From Pseudomonas arcuscaelestis (lineage in GTDB: Bacteria; Pseudomonadota; Gammaproteobacteria; Pseudomonadales; Pseudomonadaceae): DNA of 62,651 bases. The stretch is taken from the NCBI RefSeq assembly GCF_016881005.1, contig NZ_JACOPV010000024.1, forward strand, positions 1 to 62,651. Reading direction: 5' to 3'. Below are positions 8,558 through 16,973 of the stretch, piece after piece. A program made the translations under genes and the position numbers. Positions within the stretch are counted from its first letter, which is position 1; the number at the start of each line of letters is the position of its first letter. Below the pieces are notes generated by a model. That model was not told where the DNA came from. It worked only from the letters and a program-made list of their open reading frames with translations, and made no database searches.

Positions 8558-9421
8558 TCATACCGTCGGTGCCAAGCTCAGAAATGCCTGAATCAGCCGC
8601 AGTTCACGGCGTCGCTCCAGGCACCCGATCATGTGTTGATTCACCAGCCCAGGGCCCACAATCGAGCGGGCCACAACCCGTGGGTCATGGCTGGTCTCCA
8701 CCGACGACACAATACCGATGCCAAGCTCAGCCGCCACTGCTTCAGTCACTGCCTCGCGGCTGTCCAATTCCAGGAGTACGCGCGGCCTGACATCGGCCTG
8801 TACGCACGCCTGATCGAACGTTCGCCGCGTGATCGAGCTGGGTTCGCGCAGCACCATGATTTGTCGATCCAGCTCACTGATCGCAAGGGCGTGACGATCA
8901 ACGGCCCAAGGATGACCTGCTGGCAACAAGGCACAGATCTGTGACTCACCCAAGCTTTGTAGATACAGCCCTTTGCGAGGTTCTACCTCAGTCAATACCG
9001 CGACATCCGCATGCTCACTGAGCAGTGCCGCCAGTGTCTCCTGGGCATTGCCCAAGCGCAGATTGACGGTTATTCCCGGGTAGCGAGCCCGTAGCTGGGC
9101 AAGCATCGGCATGACCCGATGCGGCCCATCGGCCGCCACTTCAAGGCGCCCGGTAAGCAACTGACGATTGGCCTCAAGCATGGCTTGAGCTTCTTCGGCC
9201 AAACCGAACATCGCCCGAGTGATTGCCGCCAGCCGAGTGCCCTCCTCAGTCAGTTCTACGCGTCGAGCGGTGCGACGCAATAAGGTGATCTGGTAATGCT
9301 CCTCCAGCGCCTTGATGTGCCCGGTGACGGCAGGTTGGCTGATGAACAAACGTGCCGCAGCGCGAGTAAAACTACCCTCCCGGGCAACTGCATCGAACGC
9401 TCTGAGCTGGAAAAGATTCAT
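8558..9421 (-). CDS. LysR-family regulator of phosphonate genes
   Basis: A 287-residue LysR protein: winged HTH at 1-60 (FQLRAFDAVAREGSFTRAA, then SQPAVTGHIKALEE), a linker helix and a periplasmic-binding-like effector domain from about residue 90. It is divergent from phnW with 112 bases between, and a perfect TTATG-N5-CATAA dyad lies 15 bases upstream of its start. It therefore likely senses 2-aminoethylphosphonate or phosphonoacetaldehyde, activates phnWX and represses itself. The effector is inferred from the neighbours. Confidence 0.9.
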   Translation of the reverse strand: MNLFQLRAFDAVAREGSFTRAAARLFISQPAVTGHIKALEEHYQITLLRRTARRVELTEEGTRLAAITRAMFGLAEEAQAMLEANRQLLTGRLEVAADGPHRVMPMLAQLRARYPGITVNLRLGNAQETLAALLSEHADVAVLTEVEPRKGLYLQSLGESQICALLPAGHPWAVDRHALAISELDRQIMVLREPSSITRRTFDQACVQADVRPRVLLELDSREAVTEAVAAELGIGIVSSVETSHDPRVVARSIVGPGLVNQHMIGCLERRRELRLIQAFLSLAPTV

Positions 9422-9436
9422 ATCTATCGGCCTGAC

Positions 9437-9451
9437 TTATGGCTGGCATAA
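9437..9451. promoter_or_regulatory. LysR-type operator (T-N11-A dyad) between regulator and phnW
   Basis: TTATGGCTGGCATAA is a perfect 15-bp dyad of the LysR T-N11-A class, in the 112-base divergent region. It lies close to the regulator start, as autoregulatory sites often do, and about 85 bases from the phnW start, suitable for activation. Confidence 0.6.
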
Positions 9452-9533
9452 CAACAAACAATTTGATTGATGATGCGCACAATTGCAACTTAGGCCCCGT
9501 AGTTTCAGCCCACCGCTTGTGAGGAACTCCGGA

Positions 9534-10640
9534 ATGAGCAACGCCCCTATCCTGCTGACCCCCGGTCCCTTGACCACTTCATCCCGCACCCGCCAAGCGA
9601 TGATGGTGGACTGGGGCTCCTGGGACCAAGAGTTCAATCAGCTGACCGCCAGCCTGTGCGAACAACTGCTGGCCATTGTCAACGGTGCCGACAGCCATCA
9701 CTGTGTACCGCTGCAAGGCAGTGGCACTTTTGCCGTCGAAGCAGCAATCGGCACGCTGGTACCTCGTGACGGCAAGGTGCTGGTGCTGATCAACGGTGCC
9801 TATGGCCAGCGTCTGGCCAAGATCTGCAAAGTCATCGGGCGCGCCTACAGCACCTTCGAAACAGCTGAAGACGAGCCAACAACCGCAGCCGACGTCGATC
9901 GTCTGTTGGCCGCCGATCCTGCCATTACCCACGTGGCGTTGATTCACTGCGAAACCAGTACCGGCATCCTCAATCCGCTGCCAGAGATAGCCCAGGTCAT
10001 CGCTCGCCACGGCAAGCGCCTGATCATCGATGCCATGAGTTCGTTTGGCGCCCTGCCAATCGATGCTGCGCAAGTGCCGTTCGATGCCTTGATCGCCGCC
10101 TCTGGCAAATGCCTGGAAGGCGTACCCGGCATGGGCTTCGTCTTCGCCAACAAGGCCTCTCTGGCAGCAGCGGCAGGCAATTCGCCATCCCTGGCCATGG
10201 ACCTTCAGGACCAGCATGCCTACATGGCCAAGACTGGCCAGTGGCGCTTCACACCGCCCACCCACGTGGTAGCGGCGTTGCACGAAGCCCTGCTTCAGTA
10301 CAACGAGGAGGGCGGCCTGCCCGCCCGCCACCAACGCTACGCAAGCAACTGCAAAGTTCTGCTCGATGGCATGGCAGCAATCGGTCTGCGCAGCTTTCTG
10401 CCCGCCGAAATCCAGGCCCCGATCATCGTTACGTTCCACGCCCCGAATGATCCGCGCTACCAGTTCAAGGACTTCTACGAGCGAGTCAAGGCAAAAGGCT
10501 TCATCCTCTATCCGGGCAAACTGACCCAGGTGGAAACATTCCGCGTCGGTTGTATCGGTGTGGTCGGACCGGACGGCATGCAAGCCGCCGTAAATGCTGT
10601 AGCCCAGGTGCTGCGGGAAATGGAAGTACTGGATATCTAA
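9534..10640 (+). CDS. phnW: 2-aminoethylphosphonate:pyruvate aminotransferase
   Basis: A 368-residue class V aminotransferase that moves the amino group of 2-aminoethylphosphonate to pyruvate, giving phosphonoacetaldehyde and alanine. The N-terminus LLTPGPLTTS is diagnostic of PhnW. The PLP-binding lysine is K192 in AASGKCLEGVPG, preceded by the D167 region IIDAMSSFG. The start at 9534 is set by GAGGAA upstream and the family N-terminus; an in-frame ATG 51 bases earlier lacks a ribosome binding site. phnX follows after 30 bases. Confidence 0.96.
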   Translation: MSNAPILLTPGPLTTSSRTRQAMMVDWGSWDQEFNQLTASLCEQLLAIVNGADSHHCVPLQGSGTFAVEAAIGTLVPRDGKVLVLINGAYGQRLAKICKVIGRAYSTFETAEDEPTTAADVDRLLAADPAITHVALIHCETSTGILNPLPEIAQVIARHGKRLIIDAMSSFGALPIDAAQVPFDALIAASGKCLEGVPGMGFVFANKASLAAAAGNSPSLAMDLQDQHAYMAKTGQWRFTPPTHVVAALHEALLQYNEEGGLPARHQRYASNCKVLLDGMAAIGLRSFLPAEIQAPIIVTFHAPNDPRYQFKDFYERVKAKGFILYPGKLTQVETFRVGCIGVVGPDGMQAAVNAVAQVLREMEVLDI

Positions 10641-10670
10641 CGCGCTGACACTCTTTCAAGGAACTAGCAA

Positions 10671-11498
10671 ATGAACTACAGCAATCCATCGCAACTTCAA
10701 GCTGCAATCCTGGACTGGGCCGGCACCGTGGTCGACTTCGGCTCTTTCGCTCCAACCCAGATTTTTGTCGAAGCCTTCGCCGAGTTCGACGTCGAAGTGT
10801 CGATCGAAGAGGCCCGCGGTCCGATGGGCATGGGCAAGTGGGACCACATTCGCACCTTGTGCGATCAGCCACAAATTTCAGAGCGTTATCGCAAGGTGTT
10901 TGGCCGCACCCCTACTGACGACGATGTTACCGCCATCTATGAGCGCTTCATGCCCCTGCAGATTGAAAAGATCGCGGTGCATTCAGCGCTGATCCCCGGT
11001 GCTCTGGACACCCTCACCGGTTTGCGTAAAGACGGTCTGAAAATCGGCTCCTGCTCCGGCTATCCAAAAGTGGTCATGGACAAGGTTGTCGAACTGGCCG
11101 CACAGAATGGCTATGTCGCCGATCATGTGGTAGCTACCGATGAAACTCCAAATGGCCGCCCGTGGCCTGCACAAGCCCTGGCAAACGTGATTGCCCTGGG
11201 TATTGATGACGTAGCCGCCTGCGTAAAGGTCGACGACACCGTTCCCGGCATCCTCGAAGGCCGCCGCGCCGGCATGTGGACCGTCGCACTGGTCTGTTCA
11301 GGCAATGCCCTTGGTCTGACCTATGAAGGCTATCGTGCCCTGGCCTCGGACGTGCTGGACAGCGAGCGCAAGCGCATCCACGCGATGTTCGCAGGCTCTC
11401 GCCCACACTACCTCATCGATACCATCAATGAGCTGCCAGAAGTCATTGCCGATATCAACAAGCGCCTGGCACGCGGGGAGATGCCTCAAGCGGTGTAA
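10671..11498 (+). CDS. phnX: Phosphonoacetaldehyde hydrolase (phosphonatase)
   Basis: A 275-residue HAD-superfamily enzyme that splits the C-P bond of phosphonoacetaldehyde into acetaldehyde and phosphate. The nucleophile is D15 in ILDWAGTVVD. The Schiff-base lysine that sets PhnX apart from other HAD enzymes is K56 in MGMGKWDHI. SGYP (motif 2) and KVDDTVPGI (motif 4) follow. AAGGA precedes the ATG. It forms an operon with phnW; no phosphonate transporter lies in this window. Confidence 0.96.
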   Translation: MNYSNPSQLQAAILDWAGTVVDFGSFAPTQIFVEAFAEFDVEVSIEEARGPMGMGKWDHIRTLCDQPQISERYRKVFGRTPTDDDVTAIYERFMPLQIEKIAVHSALIPGALDTLTGLRKDGLKIGSCSGYPKVVMDKVVELAAQNGYVADHVVATDETPNGRPWPAQALANVIALGIDDVAACVKVDDTVPGILEGRRAGMWTVALVCSGNALGLTYEGYRALASDVLDSERKRIHAMFAGSRPHYLIDTINELPEVIADINKRLARGEMPQAV

Positions 11499-11515
11499 GG
11501 CTCAGGACCAACGTA

Positions 11516-11558
11516 GGGCAAGCCTGCTTCCTTGAATGTCATGGAAGTGGGCTTGCCC
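11516..11558. repeat. REP-like inverted repeat between phnX and chrR
   Basis: GGGCAAGCC (11516-11524) and CTTCC (11527-11531) pair with GGAAG (11543-11547) and GGCTTGCCC (11550-11558) around an 11-base loop. There is no T-run. The GGGCTTGCCC core resembles Pseudomonas REP sequences. Lying between convergent genes, it may also end transcription. Confidence 0.5.
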
Positions 11559-11566
11559 GGCACTGA

Positions 11567-12121
11567 TCAACCCTGATGGCGTTCTACCCAGGCTGCGTAC
11601 TTGTCGATAAAGGTCTGCAAGAACGGCCGGGTTTTCTCGGAAAGCTTGCCGTTGTCATCGAACAGGGTCGCCGCCCCACCGATATAAGCTTCCGGCTGCT
11701 GCAAGCATGGCACATCGAGAAATACCAGGGATTGCCGCAGGTGATGGTTTGCACCAAAACCACCCACCGCACCGGGAGACACACTGATCACGGCACCTGG
11801 CTTTCCGCTCCAGGCGCTCTGCCCATAGGGTCGCGATCCTACATCAATTGCGTTCTTCAACACCCCAGGTACCGAGCGATTGTATTCCGGGGTGACGAAC
11901 AGGACGGCATCACTTGCGCGAATCTGCTCGCGGAAGGTCTTGTACGCCGCCGGCGGATCGACATCGATGTCTTCGTTGTAGAGCACCAGATCGCCAATTT
12001 CGACTATTTTCAGTTTAAGGTTCGAGGGCGCAAGCTCCGCCAGCGCATGGGCAACTTTGCGGTTGAATGATTCCTTGCGCAAGCTGCCGACTACGACGGC
12101 TACCGAATAGACCTGGCTCAT
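11567..12121 (-). CDS. chrR: NADPH-dependent FMN/quinone reductase, ChrR type
   Basis: A 184-residue flavodoxin-like reductase. The FMN phosphate loop GSLRKESFNRKVA is at 12-24, TPEYNRSVPGVLKNAIDVGSR (about 77-97) is the family signature, and SPGAVGGFGANHHLRQ borders the flavin. It is close throughout to the P. putida ChrR chromate/quinone reductase as I recall it. Known activities are two-electron quinone reduction, protecting against oxidative stress, and chromate reduction as a side activity. CAGGAA lies upstream of the ATG. Confidence 0.88.
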   Translation of the reverse strand: MSQVYSVAVVVGSLRKESFNRKVAHALAELAPSNLKLKIVEIGDLVLYNEDIDVDPPAAYKTFREQIRASDAVLFVTPEYNRSVPGVLKNAIDVGSRPYGQSAWSGKPGAVISVSPGAVGGFGANHHLRQSLVFLDVPCLQQPEAYIGGAATLFDDNGKLSEKTRPFLQTFIDKYAAWVERHQG

Positions 12122-12160
12122 GGCAATTTCCTGACAAGTAGGATAAAGGAACTTGTAGGT

Positions 12161-12173
12161 ATAGATGATCTAT
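12161..12173. promoter_or_regulatory. Palindrome upstream of chrR
   Basis: ATAGATGATCTAT is a perfect odd palindrome 40 bases upstream of chrR, in the 145-base divergent region with the small gene at 12267. It could be an operator; no regulator is identified. Confidence 0.3.
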
Positions 12174-12266
12174 CCGGTACTCGAAGTTTTTTTCCGAACG
12201 GGCAAAACTTACCCGCTAAATCGGTGGTCTATGGCTCATTGAAAATTTTCAGAGGTTGCACGGTAA

Positions 12267-12482
12267 ATGACAGCAGTACTGGTCGGACAATTTCATGCGC
12301 GGGACGCAGAAGGTCGCATCTACCCCGTTCATGAGTTCCAGCAAACCTCCCCACAAGCCGACGGTAGAGCCCCCCTGCTTGTCACCACTTACAAATTGGC
12401 CATTGGTGACAAGGTCAATCATCTTGGCGATAACCGTTTCGAGTTGGCGCGCAGCGGCGTCGAGATCATTCGCATTCCTTGA
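12267..12482 (+). CDS. Small conserved-looking protein of unknown function
   Basis: A 71-residue protein beginning MTAVLVGQFHARDAEGR, without signal peptide or membrane segment. The strand pattern near its end (HLGDNRFELARSGVEIIRI) suggests a small beta-rich fold. AGAGG lies 10 bases before the ATG. Its last 17 bases overlap the end of the decarboxylase gene tail to tail. I do not recognise a named family, but short proteins beside the lysine decarboxylase are, as far as I recall, common in Pseudomonas. Coding is likely because the composition is protein-like and start signals are present. Confidence 0.65.
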   Translation: MTAVLVGQFHARDAEGRIYPVHEFQQTSPQADGRAPLLVTTYKLAIGDKVNHLGDNRFELARSGVEIIRIP

Positions 12483-14727
12483 TGCAATCGACGGTGTACA
12501 CCCCTCCTTGCTCGTCCACCTGCAGCTGCAGTCCGTGTACATCGGCGACGAAACCGGGAAAACCATTGGCAAATGCCACGGCAAACGCCAGGTAATCGAT
12601 GATGGAACGGGTCGACTCGGTAAAACGCTCGCCGGGCATGACCAATGGAATACCCGGGGGGTACGGCACCAACATTACCGCGGCAGTGCGACCCAGCAAC
12701 TGATCAATCGGTACTGCTTCCACCTCGCCACGTACCATCCGATCGTAGGCATCGGCGGGCTTCATGACCACCTCAGGCAACGAAGTGAACAAGCGTTTTA
12801 ACTGTTTGGCAGTGGCGTTCTTGCGATAGCAGGCGTGCAATTGATCGCACAGGTCGCGCAGCCCCAGCCCCTGATAGCGCACCCGACCCTCTCGGGCGAT
12901 ACAAGGCAAGCATTCGAGCAGATCAACGTTGGCATCGTAGTTACGCTTGAACTCCAACAGCTCAGTCAACAAGGTGCTCCATTTACCCTTGGTGATGCCC
13001 ATCGAAAACAGCACAAGAAAAGTGTAGAGCCCGGTTTTTTCAACCACCAGACCACGCTCCCAGAGAAACTTGCTGACCACCGCGGCCGGAATGCCATGCT
13101 CACTCAATGCCCCGCCCGCGCTAAGTCCAGGCATGACCAGAGTGACCTTGACCGGGTCGAGTAACACATAGTCGTCCGTCACATCGCCGAATCCGTGCCA
13201 ATCGGCCTGCGGTCGCAACAACCAATCTGCGGTGTTTACCTGACGCATGCCTTCGACCTGAGGTGGCTGCCAGATGCTGAACCACCAATCCTCAACAGCA
13301 ATGTGCTGACGCAAATTGGCCATGGCCCGACGAAAGCTCAACGCCTCATCGAACATTTCCTGCATCAGTGAATGTCCAGCGGGGCCCTCCATCATGGTCG
13401 AAGCAACATCCAGCGAGGCCAGGATGCTGTACTGCGGCGATGTAGAAATATGCATCATGAATGCTTCGTTGAAGCGATCACGGTCAAGCTGTCGGGCGCC
13501 ACCATCCTGCACATGAATCATGGAGGCCTGGCTGAAGGCCGCTAACAGCTTGTGCGTCGAATGAGTACTGAAGACCAACGGACTGTCCTCACTACGGGAA
13601 GTACCCATGGCGAAGCGTCCGGCAAAAAAAGCATGGAATGCCGCGTAGGCGTACCAGGCTTCATCGAAATGCAGCACCTCGACACTGTTGCCCAGCATCT
13701 GTTTGATCAGTTCGGCGTTGTAACAAAGCCCGTCGTAGGTGGAGTTGGTTACCACGGCCAGTTTTACCTTGGGTATGCGTCCACGGGCGAGAGGGTTGGC
13801 CTGGATCTTGGCGAGAATCGATTGAGGGCTGAACTCACTTAATGGGATCGGCCCGATGATCCCCAATTCATTACGTTCGGGGCACAGGTACAAGGGGATT
13901 GCACCGGTCATGATAATGGCGTGCACCACCGACTTGTGACAGTTGCGGTCGACAAGCACCAGATCATCGCGTCCGACCACCGCATGCCAGACGATTTTGT
14001 TAGCCGTTGAAGTGCCGTTGATGACAAAGAAGGTGTGATCGGCGCCAAAGTTTTTTGCCGCCCGCGCTTCGGCTGCAGCCAGCGGACCTGTGTGATCCAG
14101 CAACGAACCAAGCTCAGGCACCGAAACGGAGAGGTCCGAGCGCAGAGTGTTCTCGCCAAAAAACTGATGAAACGCGAGTCCGACCGGACTCTTGCGATAG
14201 GCTACCCCGCCACCATGACCGGGGGTGTGCCAGGAATAGTTGGATTGCGCAGTGTGCTGCACCAGGGCGTTGAAGAACGGAGGCAGCAAACCGTCAAGGT
14301 AAATGTGCGCGGCGCGTGCGACCTGGCGCGCCAGAAATGGCACGGTGTCTTCGAACAAGTAAAGAATGCCACGCAGCTGGTTCAGCTCACTCATGACATC
14401 GGCAGGTGCATTCTCCAATGTCACCTGTTCACCCAAGGCGAAAATCGGCAAGTGAGGTGCACGCAGTCGAGCCAGGCGTATCAGCTCGACCATGTTCTGC
14501 AACAAATGCGTGTTTTCTCCGGCCCCTTCCGCTGCGATCAGCAGGCAAGCCAGCCCATGGTGCGTCGAGGCCAGCAGCCGACCTTCAGCGTAATCAATGG
14601 CCGGTAGAATATCAAAGCCATCCTGGGACAGCTCTTGGGCAATGCCGCGCACACGCTCGCCGGCTAGCGTGTCGGCCTTGATATCGCGGTGAACGATCAG
14701 AACAGGAAACTTGAGGTCCTTGTACAT
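12466..14727 (-). CDS. ldcC: Class I Lys/Orn/Arg decarboxylase, probably lysine decarboxylase
   Basis: A 753-residue PLP enzyme with the full layout of the inducible-type bacterial decarboxylases: a flavodoxin-like wing domain (about 1-130), the PLP core (about 150-560) and a C-terminal domain. The core shows WHTPGHGGG (167-173), INGTS (236-240), FDEAWYAY (354-361) and the Schiff-base lysine K393 in THSTHKLLAAFSQ. It converts lysine to cadaverine (ornithine or arginine are alternatives), consuming a proton and feeding polyamine pools. The same place in P. aeruginosa, beside dnaQ, holds the lysine decarboxylase. It stands 77 bases after dnaQ. Confidence 0.88.
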   Translation of the reverse strand: MYKDLKFPVLIVHRDIKADTLAGERVRGIAQELSQDGFDILPAIDYAEGRLLASTHHGLACLLIAAEGAGENTHLLQNMVELIRLARLRAPHLPIFALGEQVTLENAPADVMSELNQLRGILYLFEDTVPFLARQVARAAHIYLDGLLPPFFNALVQHTAQSNYSWHTPGHGGGVAYRKSPVGLAFHQFFGENTLRSDLSVSVPELGSLLDHTGPLAAAEARAAKNFGADHTFFVINGTSTANKIVWHAVVGRDDLVLVDRNCHKSVVHAIIMTGAIPLYLCPERNELGIIGPIPLSEFSPQSILAKIQANPLARGRIPKVKLAVVTNSTYDGLCYNAELIKQMLGNSVEVLHFDEAWYAYAAFHAFFAGRFAMGTSRSEDSPLVFSTHSTHKLLAAFSQASMIHVQDGGARQLDRDRFNEAFMMHISTSPQYSILASLDVASTMMEGPAGHSLMQEMFDEALSFRRAMANLRQHIAVEDWWFSIWQPPQVEGMRQVNTADWLLRPQADWHGFGDVTDDYVLLDPVKVTLVMPGLSAGGALSEHGIPAAVVSKFLWERGLVVEKTGLYTFLVLFSMGITKGKWSTLLTELLEFKRNYDANVDLLECLPCIAREGRVRYQGLGLRDLCDQLHACYRKNATAKQLKRLFTSLPEVVMKPADAYDRMVRGEVEAVPIDQLLGRTAAVMLVPYPPGIPLVMPGERFTESTRSIIDYLAFAVAFANGFPGFVADVHGLQLQVDEQGGVYTVDCIKECE

Positions 14728-14804
14728 ACGGGGGCGCCTGCTCCGAATGACGTGTCGGTCATTTCAGGGTAGAAGCAGGTCAGCGCCCTTGCGCGAGAAT
14801 CTGC

Positions 14805-15554
14805 CTAGTTGGCCTCGGACAACTGTTGCCACAACGCCGGGCCACCGGTCGACTTGGCAACGGCTTCCAACCGCGCGATATGAGCCTCAAGCTCCTGCTC
14901 GCTGGCACGAATGATGCGCCCCGGTTGACGACCGACAATACGACGAATTTCGCTGCCCCGGCTGCTCTCGCTGCCTTCCTCACCATCAGCGCCTTGCCCA
15001 GCCAGTGACAAGCTGGTCTGGCCGCCGGTCATGCTCAGGTAGACATCGGCCAAAAGCTCCGAGTCAAGCAGTGCGCCGTGCAACTCACGGCCAGAGTTGT
15101 CGACACCGTATCGCTTGCACAACGCATCGAGGCTATTGCGCTGCCCCGGATGGCGAGAGCGCGCCATCATCAGAGTGTCGAGAATGGTGCAGTGCTGAGC
15201 GATATCGGCGCGGTCGTGCTGACCGATCAGCGCGAATTCGTTGTTGATGAAGCCAACGTCGAACGCCGCATTATGGATGATGAGTTGCGCGCCCTGAATA
15301 AACTCGAAGAACTCATCGGCTACTTCGGCAAAACGCGGCTTGTCGATCAGGAAGCCATCGGTGATACCGTGGACGCCAATGGCGCCTTCGTCACTCTCGC
15401 GGTCAGGCTGCAGGTACACGTGAAAGTGTCGTCCGGTCAGGCGCCGGCCCATCAACTCGACGCAGCCGATCTCAATGACACGATGGCCGTCGGTGACCGG
15501 CATACCCGTGGTTTCGGTGTCCAGGACGACCGACCTGTTGCTTTGAATCTCCAC
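14805..15554 (-). CDS. dnaQ: DNA polymerase III epsilon subunit (proofreading exonuclease)
   Basis: A 249-residue DEDDh 3'-5' exonuclease. ExoI is LDTETTG (D12, E14), ExoII is NAAFDVGF and ExoIII is HGALLDSELLADVY with the catalytic histidine. A C-terminal tail (about 185-249) would bind the polymerase alpha subunit. The start is GTG at 15554, with CAGGAGACC upstream placing it; no ATG fits. It lies 83 bases downstream of rnhA on the same strand, the usual Pseudomonas order (E. coli has them divergent). Confidence 0.96.
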   Translation of the reverse strand: MEIQSNRSVVLDTETTGMPVTDGHRVIEIGCVELMGRRLTGRHFHVYLQPDRESDEGAIGVHGITDGFLIDKPRFAEVADEFFEFIQGAQLIIHNAAFDVGFINNEFALIGQHDRADIAQHCTILDTLMMARSRHPGQRNSLDALCKRYGVDNSGRELHGALLDSELLADVYLSMTGGQTSLSLAGQGADGEEGSESSRGSEIRRIVGRQPGRIIRASEQELEAHIARLEAVAKSTGGPALWQQLSEAN

Positions 15555-15637
15555 GCCGGTGGTCTCCTGTCGCGCACAGCTTGTGGTAATGGCCGGCTAT
15601 TCTACCTCAGCGCGCGGCCAAGTGGCGGCTGGTGTGT

Positions 15638-16084
15638 TCAGCGCAGTCCGCGGACCTCGTCAACGCCGCGATTGGCCAATTGGTCAGCGCGCTCATTGCC
15701 ATGATGGCCGATGTGGCCACGCACCCACTTCCAGGTCACCTTGTGGCGCCCAACTTGCTCATCAAGCTGTTTCCAAAGGTCAGCGTTCTTGACCGGTTCC
15801 TTGGCGGCTGTTTTCCAACCACGCTTTTTCCAGTTGACCATCCATTCGTTGATGCCTTTCATCACGTATTGCGAGTCGGTGACCAACAACACTTCGCATT
15901 CACGCTTGAGCGCTTCCAGGCCCTTGATTGCCGCCATCAGTTCCATGCGGTTGTTGGTGGTCTCAAGCTCGCCGCCCCACAGTTCTTTCTCGACACCCTT
16001 GCAGACCATCAACACGCCCCAACCACCCGGTCCGGGATTGCCCTTGCAGGCACCATCGGTAAAGATTTCGACGCTATCGCTCAT
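15638..16084 (-). CDS. rnhA: Ribonuclease HI
   Basis: A 148-residue RNase H1 that cuts the RNA of RNA-DNA hybrids. The four metal-binding residues fall at the same numbers as in E. coli: D10 (IFTDGACKGNPGPGGWG), E48 (NNRMELMA), D70 (VTDSQYV) and D134 (NERADQLA). The active-site H124 and the basic handle region (MVNWKKRGWK) are also present. It sits 51 bases after the methyltransferase-fold gene and before dnaQ. Confidence 0.97.
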   Translation of the reverse strand: MSDSVEIFTDGACKGNPGPGGWGVLMVCKGVEKELWGGELETTNNRMELMAAIKGLEALKRECEVLLVTDSQYVMKGINEWMVNWKKRGWKTAAKEPVKNADLWKQLDEQVGRHKVTWKWVRGHIGHHGNERADQLANRGVDEVRGLR

Positions 16085-16135
16085 TTACAGCCTTTATAAA
16101 ATTGGAGAGGCACAGTGCTTCTGAAAGCCCGGGAC

Positions 16136-16894
16136 TCAGGGTTCGGAATGGCGTCGGTTGACTTTGGCCATGGGCAAGGGGATCAGTTTGCCCATCGGCT
16201 CTCGACGTTCCAGGCGCAGTGGCCGCAAGCCAACCACCATTTTGCGCGCCACCAGCAGATACACACCGCCACCGGCGCCTTGCCAGCCACCAGCGACCCG
16301 TTCCCAGCCCGCCAGACGCTGCTGCCAGGCCGGGGACGCGAGCGGCGGACGATAGCACCCGAAGCGGCGTTTCTCCAGCGCGAACCCCAGCAGGTTCAGC
16401 CAGTCGCCCACGCGTGAAGGGGAAATACAGCGAGCCTTGCGCAAGGCATCATGGGCAAATACCCGGCGCATGCCCCAACTGCTCCAGGGATTGATACCAA
16501 TGATCAACAGGTGCCCCCCTGGACGCACGCTGCTGGCAGCTTCTCGCAGCAAACCGTGAGGCGACAGGCTGAAGTCCAGCCCATGCTGCAGCACCACCAC
16601 GTCGGCGGCATGTTCGCTCAATGGCCAGGCCTGCTCTTCGCAGACAATTTCGACGCCGGGCAGCGGCGCACCCAAGCGTACGTTTCGTTGCACTTGAGCA
16701 GCCTTGGGCGGCGCCTCGGCGCACGGACCGTAGTGCACCAGGTAGCCGCCAAAGTAACGCCCCAACTCCTCCTCGAGCAGGCGTTGCTCCTCATGCAGCA
16801 TCAATTGCCCCAGAGGGCCGGCGAACCAGTCGCGGGCCAGGCTGATCAGCGCCAGCCACTGCGGATCGGCCTGTGCGAAGGCTTGATCAGTCAT
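16136..16894 (-). CDS. Methyltransferase-fold protein (type 11-like) beside rnhA
   Basis: A 252-residue protein with the later half of a class I SAM-methyltransferase fold: PLSEHAADVVVLQHGLDF, LLREAASSVRPGGHLLIIGINPWS and a C-terminal region with a basic tail. The glycine-rich motif I that binds SAM is not evident where expected (around GGYLVHYGPCAEAPPKAAQ), so enzyme activity is uncertain. The start at 16894 (MTDQAFAQ) has AAGGGAGA upstream; an earlier start would overlap the divergent gloB. The position next to rnhA is conserved in Pseudomonas. The substrate is unknown. Confidence 0.82.
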   Translation of the reverse strand: MTDQAFAQADPQWLALISLARDWFAGPLGQLMLHEEQRLLEEELGRYFGGYLVHYGPCAEAPPKAAQVQRNVRLGAPLPGVEIVCEEQAWPLSEHAADVVVLQHGLDFSLSPHGLLREAASSVRPGGHLLIIGINPWSSWGMRRVFAHDALRKARCISPSRVGDWLNLLGFALEKRRFGCYRPPLASPAWQQRLAGWERVAGGWQGAGGGVYLLVARKMVVGLRPLRLERREPMGKLIPLPMAKVNRRHSEP

Positions 16895-16973
16895 AGCAGT
16901 CTCCCTTGAAGGTTCTCGACAGCGTGCATAGCTACTAAGATGCACCCATGTCCAACGTTTGGCGAATCGCACC

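Noticed and set aside
11516..11558. Riboswitch or small RNA between phnX and chrR
   Set aside because: A single REP-like hairpin between convergent genes explains it.
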